This document shows, piece by piece, positions 46,925-55,614 of a DNA stretch of 58,495 nt (positions are counted from its first letter, which is position 1; the number at the start of each line of letters is the position of its first letter). Position numbers and translations under genes: made by a program. The stretch comes from Actinobacteria bacterium OV320 (lineage in GTDB: Bacteria > Actinomycetota > Actinomycetes > Streptomycetales > Streptomycetaceae), in contig LJCX01000004.1 in assembly GCA_001298545.1 (NCBI GenBank), forward strand, positions 1-58,495, read 5' to 3'. Under the pieces are notes generated by a model. The model saw nothing but the letters and a program-made list of their open reading frames with translations, did not search any database and had not been told where the DNA came from.

Positions 46925-48115
46925 ATGTCCGCGTCCTCGAAGTTGCCCCCCTTCGACCCCGCCGACCCGCTCGGGATCGACGATCTGCTGGAGCCGGAGG
47001 ATCTCGCGATCCGTGACACCGTGCGGAACTGGGCCGCGGACCGGGTGCTGCCGCGGGTCGCCGAGTGGTACGAGCGCGGGGAGCTGCCGGAGATCCGGGA
47101 GCTGGCGCGCGAGCTCGGCGCCATCGGGGCGCTCGGGATGTCGCTCAGCGGATACGGGTGCGCCGGTGCCAGCGCCGTGCAGTACGGCCTCGCCTGTCTC
47201 GAACTCGAGGCCGCGGACTCCGGCATCCGGTCCCTCGTCTCCGTGCAGGGCTCCCTCGCCATGTACGCCCTGCACCGCTTCGGCAGCGAGGAGCAGAAGC
47301 GGACCTGGCTGCCGGGGATGGCCGCAGGCGAGATCATCGGGTGCTTCGGGCTCACCGAGCCCGATCACGGCTCCGACCCGGCGGGCATGCGGACGTACGC
47401 CAAGCGGGACGGCTCCGACTGGGTGCTCAACGGCCGCAAGATGTGGATCACCAACGGGTCCGTCGCCGGGGTGGCCGTCGTCTGGGCGCAGAGCGACGAC
47501 GGGATCCGCGGCTTCGCGGTGCCCGCGGACACTCCGGGGTTCTCGGCGCCCGAGATCAAGCACAAGTGGTCCCTGCGGGCCAGCGTGACCAGCGAGCTCG
47601 TGCTCGACGACGTGCGGTTGCCCGCGGACGCCGTCCTGCCGGAGGTCACCGGGCTGCGCGGACCGCTCAGCTGTCTGTCCCACGCGCGCTACGGCATCGT
47701 GTGGGGCGCGATGGGAGCGGCGCGCTCCTGCTTCGAGACCGCCGTCGAGTACGCGAAGACCCGCGAGCAGTTCGGGCGGCCCATCGGGGGTTTCCAGCTC
47801 ACCCAGGCCAAGCTCGCCGACATGGCAGTCGAGCTGCACAAGGGGATTCTGCTCGCCCATCATCTGGGGCGGCGCATGGACGCCGGCCGCCTGCGTCCCG
47901 AGCAGGTCAGCTTCGGCAAGCTCAACAACGTACGGGAGGCGATCGAGATCTGCCGGACCGCCCGTACCGTCCTCGGTGCCAACGGGATCTCGCTCGAATA
48001 CCCCGTCATGCGGCACGCGACCAACCTCGAGTCGGTGCTCACCTACGAGGGCACCGTCGAGATGCACCAGCTCGTGCTGGGCAAGGCGCTCACCGGACTC
48101 GACGCCTTCCGCTGA
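46925..48115 (+). CDS. Acyl-CoA dehydrogenase, glutaryl-CoA-dehydrogenase-like
   Basis: 396 aa. FAD-binding signatures GCFGLTEPDHGSDPAGM and WVLNGRKMWITNGS, then YAKTREQFGRPIGGFQLTQA. The catalytic glutamate is in TYEGTVEMHQ (E375), the position and YEGT context typical of glutaryl-CoA and short-branched acyl-CoA dehydrogenases. Oxidises glutaryl-CoA (from lysine or tryptophan) to crotonyl-CoA, or a similar substrate. ATG at 46925 with GGAGG (46912-46916). A palindromic operator lies upstream. Confidence 0.9.
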   Translation: MSASSKLPPFDPADPLGIDDLLEPEDLAIRDTVRNWAADRVLPRVAEWYERGELPEIRELARELGAIGALGMSLSGYGCAGASAVQYGLACLELEAADSGIRSLVSVQGSLAMYALHRFGSEEQKRTWLPGMAAGEIIGCFGLTEPDHGSDPAGMRTYAKRDGSDWVLNGRKMWITNGSVAGVAVVWAQSDDGIRGFAVPADTPGFSAPEIKHKWSLRASVTSELVLDDVRLPADAVLPEVTGLRGPLSCLSHARYGIVWGAMGAARSCFETAVEYAKTREQFGRPIGGFQLTQAKLADMAVELHKGILLAHHLGRRMDAGRLRPEQVSFGKLNNVREAIEICRTARTVLGANGISLEYPVMRHATNLESVLTYEGTVEMHQLVLGKALTGLDAFR

Positions 48116-48130
48116 CCCGGCCCGGGGGCC

Positions 48131-48159
48131 GAGGCAGGGCCGGTGAGCGGCCCTGCCTC
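48131..48159. terminator. Bidirectional terminator between the acyl-CoA dehydrogenase and the sepF-like gene
   Basis: 12-bp perfect stem GAGGCAGGGCCG (48131-48142) and CGGCCCTGCCTC (48148-48159), loop GTGAG; overlaps the sepF-like stop codon. Confidence 0.8.
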
Positions 48160-48595
48160 AGCTCTGGTTGAAGAAACCGTCCGTCCGGTGCGCGGACGGG
48201 TCTCCGTTCACGATCTCCGTGTTGGCGGGGGTCAGCAGGAACACCCGGGTGGACACCCGCTCGATCGAACCCCGCAGGCCGAAGATCAGCCCGGCCGCGA
48301 AGTCGACGACGCGCTTGGCGTCCCCGGCCTCCATGGCCGTGAGGTTCATGATGACCGGCACGCCCTCGCGGAACAGTTCACCGATCGCCCGCGCGTCCCG
48401 GAAGCTGTCCGGGGTGACGGTGCCGATCCGGCGGCCCTTCTCCTCGGCCGTGTCCGTCGCCACCTTCACGCGCGGGTCGGTGACCCAGGCGTCCCCGGAG
48501 TCGGTCCCCTCGGAATAGTCGTCGTCGTAGTAACGCTCGTCATCGTTGTCGTCGACGAGGCCAAGCCAGGCACTCGCCTTGCGCACCGATCCCAT
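48158..48595 (-). CDS. sflA: SepF-like cell-division-associated protein (SflA type)
   Basis: 145 aa. The conserved C-terminal SepF domain covers about 57-137: [59 protein letters not shown] and [11 protein letters not shown]. An acidic linker ([20 protein letters not shown]) follows the N-terminal membrane-binding amphipathic segment [16 protein letters not shown]. In Streptomyces coelicolor I recall SepF-like proteins SflA and SflB that influence FtsZ assembly and branching; this one is separate from the dcw cluster, matching SflA. ATG at 48595. Confidence 0.85.
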   Translation of the reverse strand: MGSVRKASAWLGLVDDNDDERYYDDDYSEGTDSGDAWVTDPRVKVATDTAEEKGRRIGTVTPDSFRDARAIGELFREGVPVIMNLTAMEAGDAKRVVDFAAGLIFGLRGSIERVSTRVFLLTPANTEIVNGDPSAHRTDGFFNQS

Positions 48596-48907
48596 GGACG
48601 CCTCCTCTCACAGCGGTCTTTCTGCTTTCCGCATTCCCCATGGTCGTCCATGATGCGGATGTCGCGCCAAGTGGATAGACGCCGCGCGGGGGGTTTGTGA
48701 CGGTACTGGTGCACAGCGAATACGTCGAGAGCCCGCGTCTCCCAAGGGTCGTACCGCATACGGCTGCTGACTGTGAGTGAAATATGATTCTTCGTGGCGA
48801 ACGAGTGACGCACGGTGCGTCCGGGTGAACCGGGTGCCCCCGATCCGGCGTGACAATCGGTCGATAGCATGCCGCAGCTCAATGTCCCAAGGACGACGGG
48901 GGTTGTC
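48596..48907. other. Divergent promoter gap of sflA and the DUF5685-like gene
   Basis: 312 bp without a gene. TAGCAT in CGATAGCATG (about 48864-48870) is a plausible -10 for the rightward gene; AATATGATT (about 48780) lies in the sflA upstream region. Less GC-rich than coding flanks. Confidence 0.4.
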
Positions 48908-50128
48908 GTGTTCGGAATCGTCAGGCCATGCAGTCACCGGCTCGGAGAGGGCCTCAGGACCCAGTGGATGGCGCACCTGTGCGGGCTGTGTCTCGCGCTG
49001 CGCGGTGACCACGGGCAGTTCGCGCGGGTCGTCACCAACTACGACGGCCTGCTCATATCGGTTCTGACGGAGGCTCAGGCCGACCGGGTGCCGGCCGACG
49101 GATGGCGGCGGACGGCGGGACCCTGCCCGTTGCGCGGGATGCGCACCGCGTCCGTCGCGCAGGGCGAGGGCGCCCGGCTCGCGGCCGCCGTCTCGCTGGT
49201 GCTCGCCTCGGCCAAGGTGCGCGACCACGTCGCCGACGGGGACGGGCTGGTGGCGCGGCGGCCCGTCGCCTTCGCCGCGCGCCGGGTCGCCGCGAGCTGG
49301 GGCCGGGCCGGGGAACGCGGCGGGGCCGCCGTCGGGTTCGACACCGGCGTCCTCGTCGACGCGGTGGAACGGCAGGTGGGCATCGAGACGCTCGCCGGGC
49401 CCGGCACCCCGCTGTGCGCCGTCACCGAGCCGACCGAGACCGCCACCGCCGCCGCCTTCGCGCACACCGCGGTCCTGGCGGGCCGGCCGGGCAACGCCGC
49501 GCCGCTCGCCGAGGCCGGCCGTCTCTTCGGGCGGCTGGCGCATCTGCTGGACGCGGTCGAGGACCGGGAGTCCGACGCGGCGGCCGGTGCCTGGAACCCG
49601 CTGACGGCCACCGGCACCCCGCTCACCGAGGCCCGCCGGCTCGCCGACGACGCCCTGCACGGCATCCGGCTCGCGCTGCGCGACATGGAGTTCGTGGACG
49701 GCAGGCTCGCGCACCTGCTGCTGGCGCACGAGCTGGAGCGGTCGGTCGACCGGGCGTTCGGAACGCAGTCGTGCGGGCACGCGCACGCGCCGGAGGGTGC
49801 CTTCGGGCCGCCGACCGGCCCGTACGCCCCCCAGGGGCCGGTGGACCCGCACGCGCCGGGCCATCCGTACGCGCCCGGCAACCCTCACGGCGGCAACCCC
49901 TTCGGCGGTGAGCCCCCGCGGCCCGGGAAGCGGGGCTTCTGGGCCGGGTGCGCGGTCGCGCTCGGGCTGTGCTGCACCTGCCGGGCCTGTTGCGCCGACG
50001 AGTTCGAGGGGCCCTGGTCGCGGAAGAAGCGCGAGGGCTGGTGCCGCGACGGCTGTGACGGCTGCGATTGCTGCTGCGACGGGTGCCAGTGCTGCGAGTG
50101 CTGCGAGTGCTGCTCCTGCGACTGCTGA
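48908..50128 (+). CDS. Cysteine-rich conserved protein (DUF5685-like)
   Basis: 406 aa. The N-terminus has C-x-H and CxxC motifs (VRPCSHRLG, HLCGLCLALRGDHG), followed by a helical domain of about 280 residues (NPLTATGTPLTEARRLADDA, RLALRDMEFVDGRLAHLLLA) and a Pro/Gly/His hinge. The last ~60 residues carry 21 cysteines, ending CCECCSCDC. Possibly metal binding; I know of no assigned function. GTG at 48908; a longer frame to 48869 lacks homology. No signal peptide, so the cysteines are cytoplasmic. Confidence 0.8.
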   Translation: MFGIVRPCSHRLGEGLRTQWMAHLCGLCLALRGDHGQFARVVTNYDGLLISVLTEAQADRVPADGWRRTAGPCPLRGMRTASVAQGEGARLAAAVSLVLASAKVRDHVADGDGLVARRPVAFAARRVAASWGRAGERGGAAVGFDTGVLVDAVERQVGIETLAGPGTPLCAVTEPTETATAAAFAHTAVLAGRPGNAAPLAEAGRLFGRLAHLLDAVEDRESDAAAGAWNPLTATGTPLTEARRLADDALHGIRLALRDMEFVDGRLAHLLLAHELERSVDRAFGTQSCGHAHAPEGAFGPPTGPYAPQGPVDPHAPGHPYAPGNPHGGNPFGGEPPRPGKRGFWAGCAVALGLCCTCRACCADEFEGPWSRKKREGWCRDGCDGCDCCCDGCQCCECCECCSCDC

Positions 50129-50317
50129 CGCGGCGTCACCGTTTCGGCCCGTGGCGCCTTGGGTGGGGCGCCACGGTGAGCGACGGGCATCCCTGGAACG
50201 TATCTCTGGTCGAGGACGCGGACTGCGCAGGGCCGTCCATCGGGACCGGCGGTCGGCCGTTCGCGTGCCGGTAACCCGCGGAGCCACCGCTCCGGATGCT
50301 CGAAAGGATCGATGATC

Positions 50318-50914
50318 ATGCCCGGGCGCTCTGACAAAACCGTTCCGCTCGCCGTGAAGATCGTGGTGAGCGGCGGGCTCGGGGTCGGTAAGACGACCTT
50401 CATCGGAGCCGTCTCCGAGATCGACCCGCTCGACACCGAGGCGCCGATCACCCAGGTGTCGGTCGGGGTCGACTCGCTCGAGGGCGTGGAGTCCAAGACC
50501 ACCACCACCGTCGCACTCGACTTCGGACGGATCACGCTCGACCATGCGATCGCGCTGTACCTGTTCGGCACGCCCGGGCAGGACCGCTTCGCCTTCCTGT
50601 GGGACGACCTGGTGGAGGGAGCGCTCGGCACGGTGGTCCTCGCGGACACCCGGCGGATCGAGGAGTGCTTCCCGGCCGTCGACTACTTCGAGGCCCAGGA
50701 CGCGCCGTTCGTCCTCGCGGTGAATCGCTTCGACGGGGCCGAGCACTTCGAACTGGACGAGATACGGGCGGCGTTGGGGCTGAGCGCCGAGGTGCCCGTG
50801 CTGGAGTGCGACGCGCGCGAGCGCGGCTCCGTACGGGACGTGCTGGGGGCGTTGATGGATCGGGTGGTCGGGTTTCGCGCGGCTCCGGGGCGGAGGGCGG
50901 TCGGGGCGCGCTGA
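50318..50914 (+). CDS. Orphan CvnD-type GTP/ATP-binding protein
   Basis: 198 aa small GTPase of the conservon type. P-loop SGGLGVGKTTFIG near residue 21, switch II FGTPGQDRFAFLW (GTPGQ as G3), and NRFDG as G4 (D in NxxD present). Conservons usually combine CvnA (sensor kinase), B, C and D; here no CvnA-C is in the window, so it is a solitary copy. ATG at 50318 lies 9 bp after AAAGGA; ATG at 50312 is closer. Confidence 0.85.
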   Translation: MPGRSDKTVPLAVKIVVSGGLGVGKTTFIGAVSEIDPLDTEAPITQVSVGVDSLEGVESKTTTTVALDFGRITLDHAIALYLFGTPGQDRFAFLWDDLVEGALGTVVLADTRRIEECFPAVDYFEAQDAPFVLAVNRFDGAEHFELDEIRAALGLSAEVPVLECDARERGSVRDVLGALMDRVVGFRAAPGRRAVGAR

Positions 50915-51341
50915 TCGCCGTAGGGCAGGGGTGAAGCAGGGTGAAAACGAGGGAAAAGGCGCATATCGAGGGGAGAGCGCGGAGGTGAAGGCGGAGCTGG
51001 GTGAGGGGAGAACGCGAAGAGGGCGCCCCGGGAACGGGGGCCGCAGTGGGTCAGCTCAACAGGAACAGGACCACACGCGACCGAAGTCGATGTGGGAGCG
51101 GGTGACCAGACACTGCTGCGGATGCATGGGCCAAGTGGAACAGGTCTCCGGTTAGGCGTCAACCGACTTGAGACGTACCGCTCACAGTGTGGACGGCCTT
51201 GACAGTGAGGGGAAACGCCCACGTACTCTCGCCGCACGGCCCTGCTGAGGGGCTCGGCCGTATCTGCGCCGCGCGGCGCGCCCCATTCGGTGTGTGAAGG
51301 CACCTACCCGTGTTCGATTCCAGCTGTCACGGAGCCTTCGC
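50915..51341. other. Gap between the CvnD-like and FAD/NAD(P) genes
   Basis: 427 bp. Left part Gly/Glu-like low-complexity purine-rich sequence (about 50930-51060) without a supported gene; right part has the promoter at 51199-51229. Confidence 0.4.
51199..51229 (+). promoter_or_regulatory. Promoter of the FAD/NAD(P)-LLM-LLM operon
   Basis: Perfect -35 TTGACA (51199-51204) and a TACTCT -10 (51224-51229) with a 19-bp spacer. Predicted leader of about 105 nt. Confidence 0.5.
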
Positions 51342-53126
51342 ATGTCTTCCGAAACCTTCGACCCCGAAGCGCCCGCCACCCTCGTGATCGTCGGGGCCGG
51401 GCCGCGGGGGACCGGCCTCATCGAGCGGATCGCCGCCAACGCCCCCGAGCTGTACGCCGGTTCGGGGCTCGCCATCCATCTCGTCGACCCGCATCCGCCG
51501 GGCGCCGGACGCATCTGGCGGGCCGCCCAGTCACCGCTGCTGTGGATGAACTCGCACGCCGAGGACGTCACCATGTTCACCGACGAGTCGGTGGAGATGG
51601 CCGGGCCGGTGCGGCCCGGCCCGACGTTGCACGAGTGGGCGGGCATCGACGGGCGTACCTTCGCCGACCGGCAGCTCCAGGGCTCCTATCTGCGCTGGGT
51701 GCACGAGCAGGCGGTCGCCGCCCTGCCCCCGGAGATCACCGTCCACCACCATCCGGGGCGCGCTCTGCGGGTGAGCGGCCCCCGTTCGGGACGCCAGCAG
51801 GTGTGGCTGGAAGGCCGGGACCAGCCCCTGCCCGCCGATCTCGTCGTCCTCGCTCACGGTCATCTCGACGCCGAACTCGACGATGAACAGCGCGAGTTGG
51901 CGGCCTACGCGGCGGAGCACGGGCTCGTCCATCTGCCGCCGGACTTCACGGCCGACAGCGACCTGTCCGCCCTGCCGGCCGGCGAACCCGTGCTGGTGCG
52001 TGGTTTCGGGCTCGCCTTCGTCGACCTGATGGTGCTGCTCACCGAGGGGCGCGGCGGGCGGTACGAGGGGGACACCTACGTGCCCTCGGGGCGGGAACCG
52101 GTGCTGTACGTCGGCTCGCGGCGCGGTGTGCCGTACCACTCGAAGATCGGCTACGACTGGACCGGCGAACGGCCGCCGCTGCCCCGGTTCCTGGGGCCCG
52201 CCGAGATCGACGGGCTGCTCGCGCGGCCCGGGGGCTTCGACTTCCGGCGGGATGTCTGGCCACTGGTGGAGAAGGAGCTGGGCTTCGCCCACTACCACCG
52301 GCTGTTCACGGTCCACGCCGAGCGGACCGCGATCGCCTGGACCGACTTCGAGGAGAAGTACGAGGCCGCGTCCGAGGGCGCCGAGCGCGAGGCCCTGGTC
52401 GCCTCCGCCGTGCCCGATCCGCGCGACCGGCTCGACCTCGCCGCCCTCGACCGGCCGTTGGACGGGGTGACGTACGGGTCCTTCGCGGAGTTCCAGGAAG
52501 GACTGCGCGGCTATGTGGAGGACGACCTGAGCCGCCGTCACGACGCCGCGCACAGCACCGACCTGGCCGTTTTCCTGGGACTGCTGTCCGTCTACGGACA
52601 GCTGGTCCGGCTCGGCGACATCGGCTCCTGGTGGCACGGGTTCTTCAGCTACCTCGCCTCCGGGCCGCCGGGCCCCCGGCTGAGACAGCTGCTCGCGCTG
52701 TCCCGGGCGGGGGTGCTGAAGTTCGTCGGCGCCGACATGGCCGTACACGCGCGCGACGGGGTGTTCCGGGCGTCGAGCGCCACGGTGCCCGGCTCCTCGG
52801 TCGAGGCGCGGGCGCTGGTGGAGGCCCGGCTGCCGGAGCCGACGCTCCGGCGCGCCCTCGACCCGCTGCTGCGGGAGCTGCACGCCGACGGCGCCGGCGA
52901 GACCCCGGACGGACTGCTGCGGGTGGACCGCGCCGACGGGCGGGTCCTGGACCGGGCCGGCCTGCCGCACCCACGGCGCTTCGCGCTCGGGCCGCACACC
53001 GACGGCCGTACGCCGGGCGCGTTCACCCGGCCGCGCACCGGCGGCCCCGCGTTCCGGCAGAACGACGCCACCGCCCGGGCCGCCCTGGTGTTCCTGCGGG
53101 ATCTGGGCGCCGATGCCGTCGGGTGA
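51342..53126 (+). CDS. FAD/NAD(P)-binding protein (NAD_binding_9-like)
   Basis: 594 aa, no signal peptide. Rossmann motif LVIVGAGPRGTGLIERIA with the acidic end LVDPHPPGAGRIW at about 11-57; PADLVVLAHGHLDAELDD, EPVLVRGFGLAFVDLMVLLT and EPVLYVGSRRGVPYHSK are typical of FAD/NAD(P) proteins found next to siderophore and flavin-monooxygenase genes. Substrate unknown; it may be an oxidoreductase or a flavin supplier for the two LLM enzymes downstream. ATG at 51342 with CGGAG upstream; an upstream in-frame GTG (51294) is less likely. Confidence 0.85.
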   Translation: MSSETFDPEAPATLVIVGAGPRGTGLIERIAANAPELYAGSGLAIHLVDPHPPGAGRIWRAAQSPLLWMNSHAEDVTMFTDESVEMAGPVRPGPTLHEWAGIDGRTFADRQLQGSYLRWVHEQAVAALPPEITVHHHPGRALRVSGPRSGRQQVWLEGRDQPLPADLVVLAHGHLDAELDDEQRELAAYAAEHGLVHLPPDFTADSDLSALPAGEPVLVRGFGLAFVDLMVLLTEGRGGRYEGDTYVPSGREPVLYVGSRRGVPYHSKIGYDWTGERPPLPRFLGPAEIDGLLARPGGFDFRRDVWPLVEKELGFAHYHRLFTVHAERTAIAWTDFEEKYEAASEGAEREALVASAVPDPRDRLDLAALDRPLDGVTYGSFAEFQEGLRGYVEDDLSRRHDAAHSTDLAVFLGLLSVYGQLVRLGDIGSWWHGFFSYLASGPPGPRLRQLLALSRAGVLKFVGADMAVHARDGVFRASSATVPGSSVEARALVEARLPEPTLRRALDPLLRELHADGAGETPDGLLRVDRADGRVLDRAGLPHPRRFALGPHTDGRTPGAFTRPRTGGPAFRQNDATARAALVFLRDLGADAVG

Positions 53127-53169
53127 ACCGCTCCACTTCGAAGCGCCACGGAAGAAAGGGTTCTCCCCC

Positions 53170-54243
53170 ATGACCTCATCGCACGGCCGGGGCCCGCTGC
53201 ACCTGGCGGCCGCCGTCGACCAGCCGGGGGTGTACGACGCCGGCCCCTACGTCGAACTGGCGCGGCTCGCCGAGCGGGGCGGACTCGACTTCGTGACGCT
53301 GGACGACACCTTCGCCCGGCCCGGGCCCGACGCGTCGGCCGTGCTGTCCCGGGTGGCGCCCGCCACGCACCGCGTCGGACTGGTGCCCACCCTCACCACC
53401 ACCCACACCGAGCCCTTCCACATCCAGGCCACCATCGCCACGCTCGACCGGGTCAGCCGGGGCCGGGCCGGCTGGCGGATCGACGTCTCCACCACGGAGG
53501 GGGAGGCCCGGCTCTTCGGCCGCCGGCACACCGCGCCGCTGGACGCGCTGTGGCAGGAGGCCGGTGAAGTGGCCGACGTGGCGGCGAAGTTGTGGGACAG
53601 CTGGGAGGACGGCGCCGTCGTACGCGATGCACCGACCGGCCGTTTCCTCGACCGCGACAAGCTGCACCACGTCGACTTCACCGGCGAGGCCTTCTCGGTG
53701 CGGGGCCCCGCCCTGGCGCCCAGACCTCCGCAGGGACACCCGGTGCGCGTGGTCGACGCCACCGAGGGACCCGCCCGCTCCACCGCCGTCCGCCACGCCG
53801 ACGTGGCCCTCGTACACGTGGCGAGCCCCGCGCAGGCCCGCACCGTCCGCGACCGGCTGCGGGCCGACGCGGCCGCGGCCGGTCGCGACCCGAACTCCCT
53901 GCTCGTCCTGGTGAGTCTGCTGATCGACCTCGGGGACGGCGAGCACGCCGCCGAACCCGGCCACGGCGGAGGCGGCCCCCGGCAGACCGCGCAGGGCCCG
54001 CTCTACCGGGGCGGCCCCGTCGACCTCGCCGACCTGATCGCCTCCTGGTACAAGGACGGCACCGCCGACGGCTTCCACCTCATCCCCGTCGAACCGCGCC
54101 GCGATCTGGAACGGCTGGTCAACGGCACGGTCGCGCTGCTCCAGCACCGTGGTCTGTTCCGCACCTTCTACCCGGGCAGCACGCTCCGCGAGCATCTGGG
54201 GCTGGCCCGGCCCGCCAACCAGTACGCGGGGGGAGCGGCATGA
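53170..54243 (+). CDS. LLM-class flavin-dependent monooxygenase (short)
   Basis: 357 aa luciferase-like TIM barrel. HLAAAVDQPGVYDAGPYVEL at the N-terminus, DTFARPGPDASAVLSRVAP, TTHTEPFHIQATIATLDRVS and RGRAGWRIDVSTTEGEARLF are family hallmarks; ADLIASWYKDGTADGFHLIP is the C-terminal barrel strand. Residues 250-290 are a Gly/Gln-rich insert. Likely a reduced-flavin monooxygenase. ATG at 53170; stop overlaps the next gene (ATGA). Confidence 0.88.
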   Translation: MTSSHGRGPLHLAAAVDQPGVYDAGPYVELARLAERGGLDFVTLDDTFARPGPDASAVLSRVAPATHRVGLVPTLTTTHTEPFHIQATIATLDRVSRGRAGWRIDVSTTEGEARLFGRRHTAPLDALWQEAGEVADVAAKLWDSWEDGAVVRDAPTGRFLDRDKLHHVDFTGEAFSVRGPALAPRPPQGHPVRVVDATEGPARSTAVRHADVALVHVASPAQARTVRDRLRADAAAAGRDPNSLLVLVSLLIDLGDGEHAAEPGHGGGGPRQTAQGPLYRGGPVDLADLIASWYKDGTADGFHLIPVEPRRDLERLVNGTVALLQHRGLFRTFYPGSTLREHLGLARPANQYAGGAA

Positions 54244-55598
54244 GCGGACACCGGCCCCGGGGCCCGAGGCCGCTCGGCAGGCACTGCCATCTGGCCGCGT
54301 ACTTCCCCGGCGCCGACACCCCCACCGTCTGGACCGGCCCCGACGCGAAGTCGCCGATCGAGTTCTCCTCCTTCGAGCACCTCGCCCGGACCGCCGAACG
54401 CGGCCTGTTCGACTTCTTCCTCCTCGCCGAGGGGCCGCGGCCGCGCGCACACCAGGGCGGTATCCACGACCTGGACGCGGCCGGCCGCCCCGAGCCGCTC
54501 ACCGTCCTCAACGCGCTCGCCGCCGTGACCGAGCGCCTGGGGCTGGCCGTCACGGCCGACGCCACCTTCAACGAGCCGTTCGAACTCGCCCGCAGACTGG
54601 CCACCCTGGACCATCTCAGCGGCGGCCGGGCGGCCTGGCACGTGGTGGCCTCCTCGGACGCCCGCACCGGCGAGGACTTCCGCCGAGGGGACTACCTGGA
54701 CCGCGCCGACCGGTATCCGCGGACCGCCGAGTTCGTCGCCACCGCGAGAAGGCTGTGGGACTCCTGGACACCGGACGAGGCGCCCCGGCCGTTCGCGCAC
54801 CGGGGCCGGCACTTCGACATCGCCGGGGAGTTCACCGTGCCGCGCTCACCGCAGGGACACCCGGTGGCGATCCTCACCGGGGGCTCGGGGGAGGGCCGGG
54901 AGTTCGCGGCCGCCACCGCCGACGTCGTCCTCGCGCGGCCCGGCACGCTGGAGGCCGGGCGCGCCCTCTACGCCGACGTCAAGGGACGGCTGGCCAAGTA
55001 CGGCCGTACCGCCGACGATCTGAAGATCATGCCCGGCGTCACCGTCGTCCTCGGGGACACCGCCGCCGAGGCACAGGAGCGGGCCGCCACGATCAGACGC
55101 CGGCTGGTCTCCCCGCAGCGCGCCCTCCTCACCCTGGAGCGGCTCTGGGGCGTCGACCTGTCGGCCCACGACCCCGACGGGCCGCTGCCCGAGTTCGACC
55201 CGGTGGCCGACCCGCGGCTCACGGGGGGCCGCGCCCGGCACGGTGACGCGGGCGCGACGGCCGGGAAGCTGCGCGCGCTGTCGAGGGAGAAGGGGCTGTC
55301 CATCCGGCAGACCGTGATCGAGACGAGCGCCCGGCAGTCCTTCATCGGCACGCCCGAGGCGGTAGCCGCCGAACTGGCGGAGTTCGTGCGCGAGGGCGCC
55401 GCCGACGGCTTCGTCCTCGTACCGCAGCTCACGCCCGGCGGGCTCGACGAGTTCGTCGACCGGGTGGTGCCGCTGCTGCAGGAGCGCGGCGCCTTCCGTA
55501 CGGAGTACGAAGGACGCACCTTGCGCTCCCACCTCGGACTGCCCGACCCGGCGGGGACGGGCGAGCCATATGACGAGAGGACAGGACACCTCGCATGA
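54240..55598 (+). CDS. LLM-class FMNH2 monooxygenase of the NtaA/SnaA/DszA family
   Basis: 452 aa, close to typical NtaA/SnaA/DszA length. LAAYFPGADTPTVWTGPDAK then FEHLARTAERGLFDFFLLAE, VTADATFNEPFELARRLATL, DHLSGGRAAWHVVASSDART and ADGFVLVPQLTPGGLDEFVD are diagnostic. These enzymes oxygenate aminocarboxylates, organosulfur compounds or antibiotics with a partner flavin reductase, which is absent here. ATG at 54240 overlaps the previous stop. Forms an operon with the upstream FAD and LLM genes. Confidence 0.92.
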   Translation: MSGHRPRGPRPLGRHCHLAAYFPGADTPTVWTGPDAKSPIEFSSFEHLARTAERGLFDFFLLAEGPRPRAHQGGIHDLDAAGRPEPLTVLNALAAVTERLGLAVTADATFNEPFELARRLATLDHLSGGRAAWHVVASSDARTGEDFRRGDYLDRADRYPRTAEFVATARRLWDSWTPDEAPRPFAHRGRHFDIAGEFTVPRSPQGHPVAILTGGSGEGREFAAATADVVLARPGTLEAGRALYADVKGRLAKYGRTADDLKIMPGVTVVLGDTAAEAQERAATIRRRLVSPQRALLTLERLWGVDLSAHDPDGPLPEFDPVADPRLTGGRARHGDAGATAGKLRALSREKGLSIRQTVIETSARQSFIGTPEAVAAELAEFVREGAADGFVLVPQLTPGGLDEFVDRVVPLLQERGAFRTEYEGRTLRSHLGLPDPAGTGEPYDERTGHLA

Positions 55599-55614
55599 CG
55601 ACAAGGCCGACCTG

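Noticed and set aside
51310..51387. Cysteine-containing leader peptide before the FAD/NAD(P) gene
   Set aside because: A 25-codon GTG frame with two Cys overlaps the gene start, but it lacks a ribosome site and the usual His-Val-Asp-Leu pattern of actinobacterial sulfur leader peptides.
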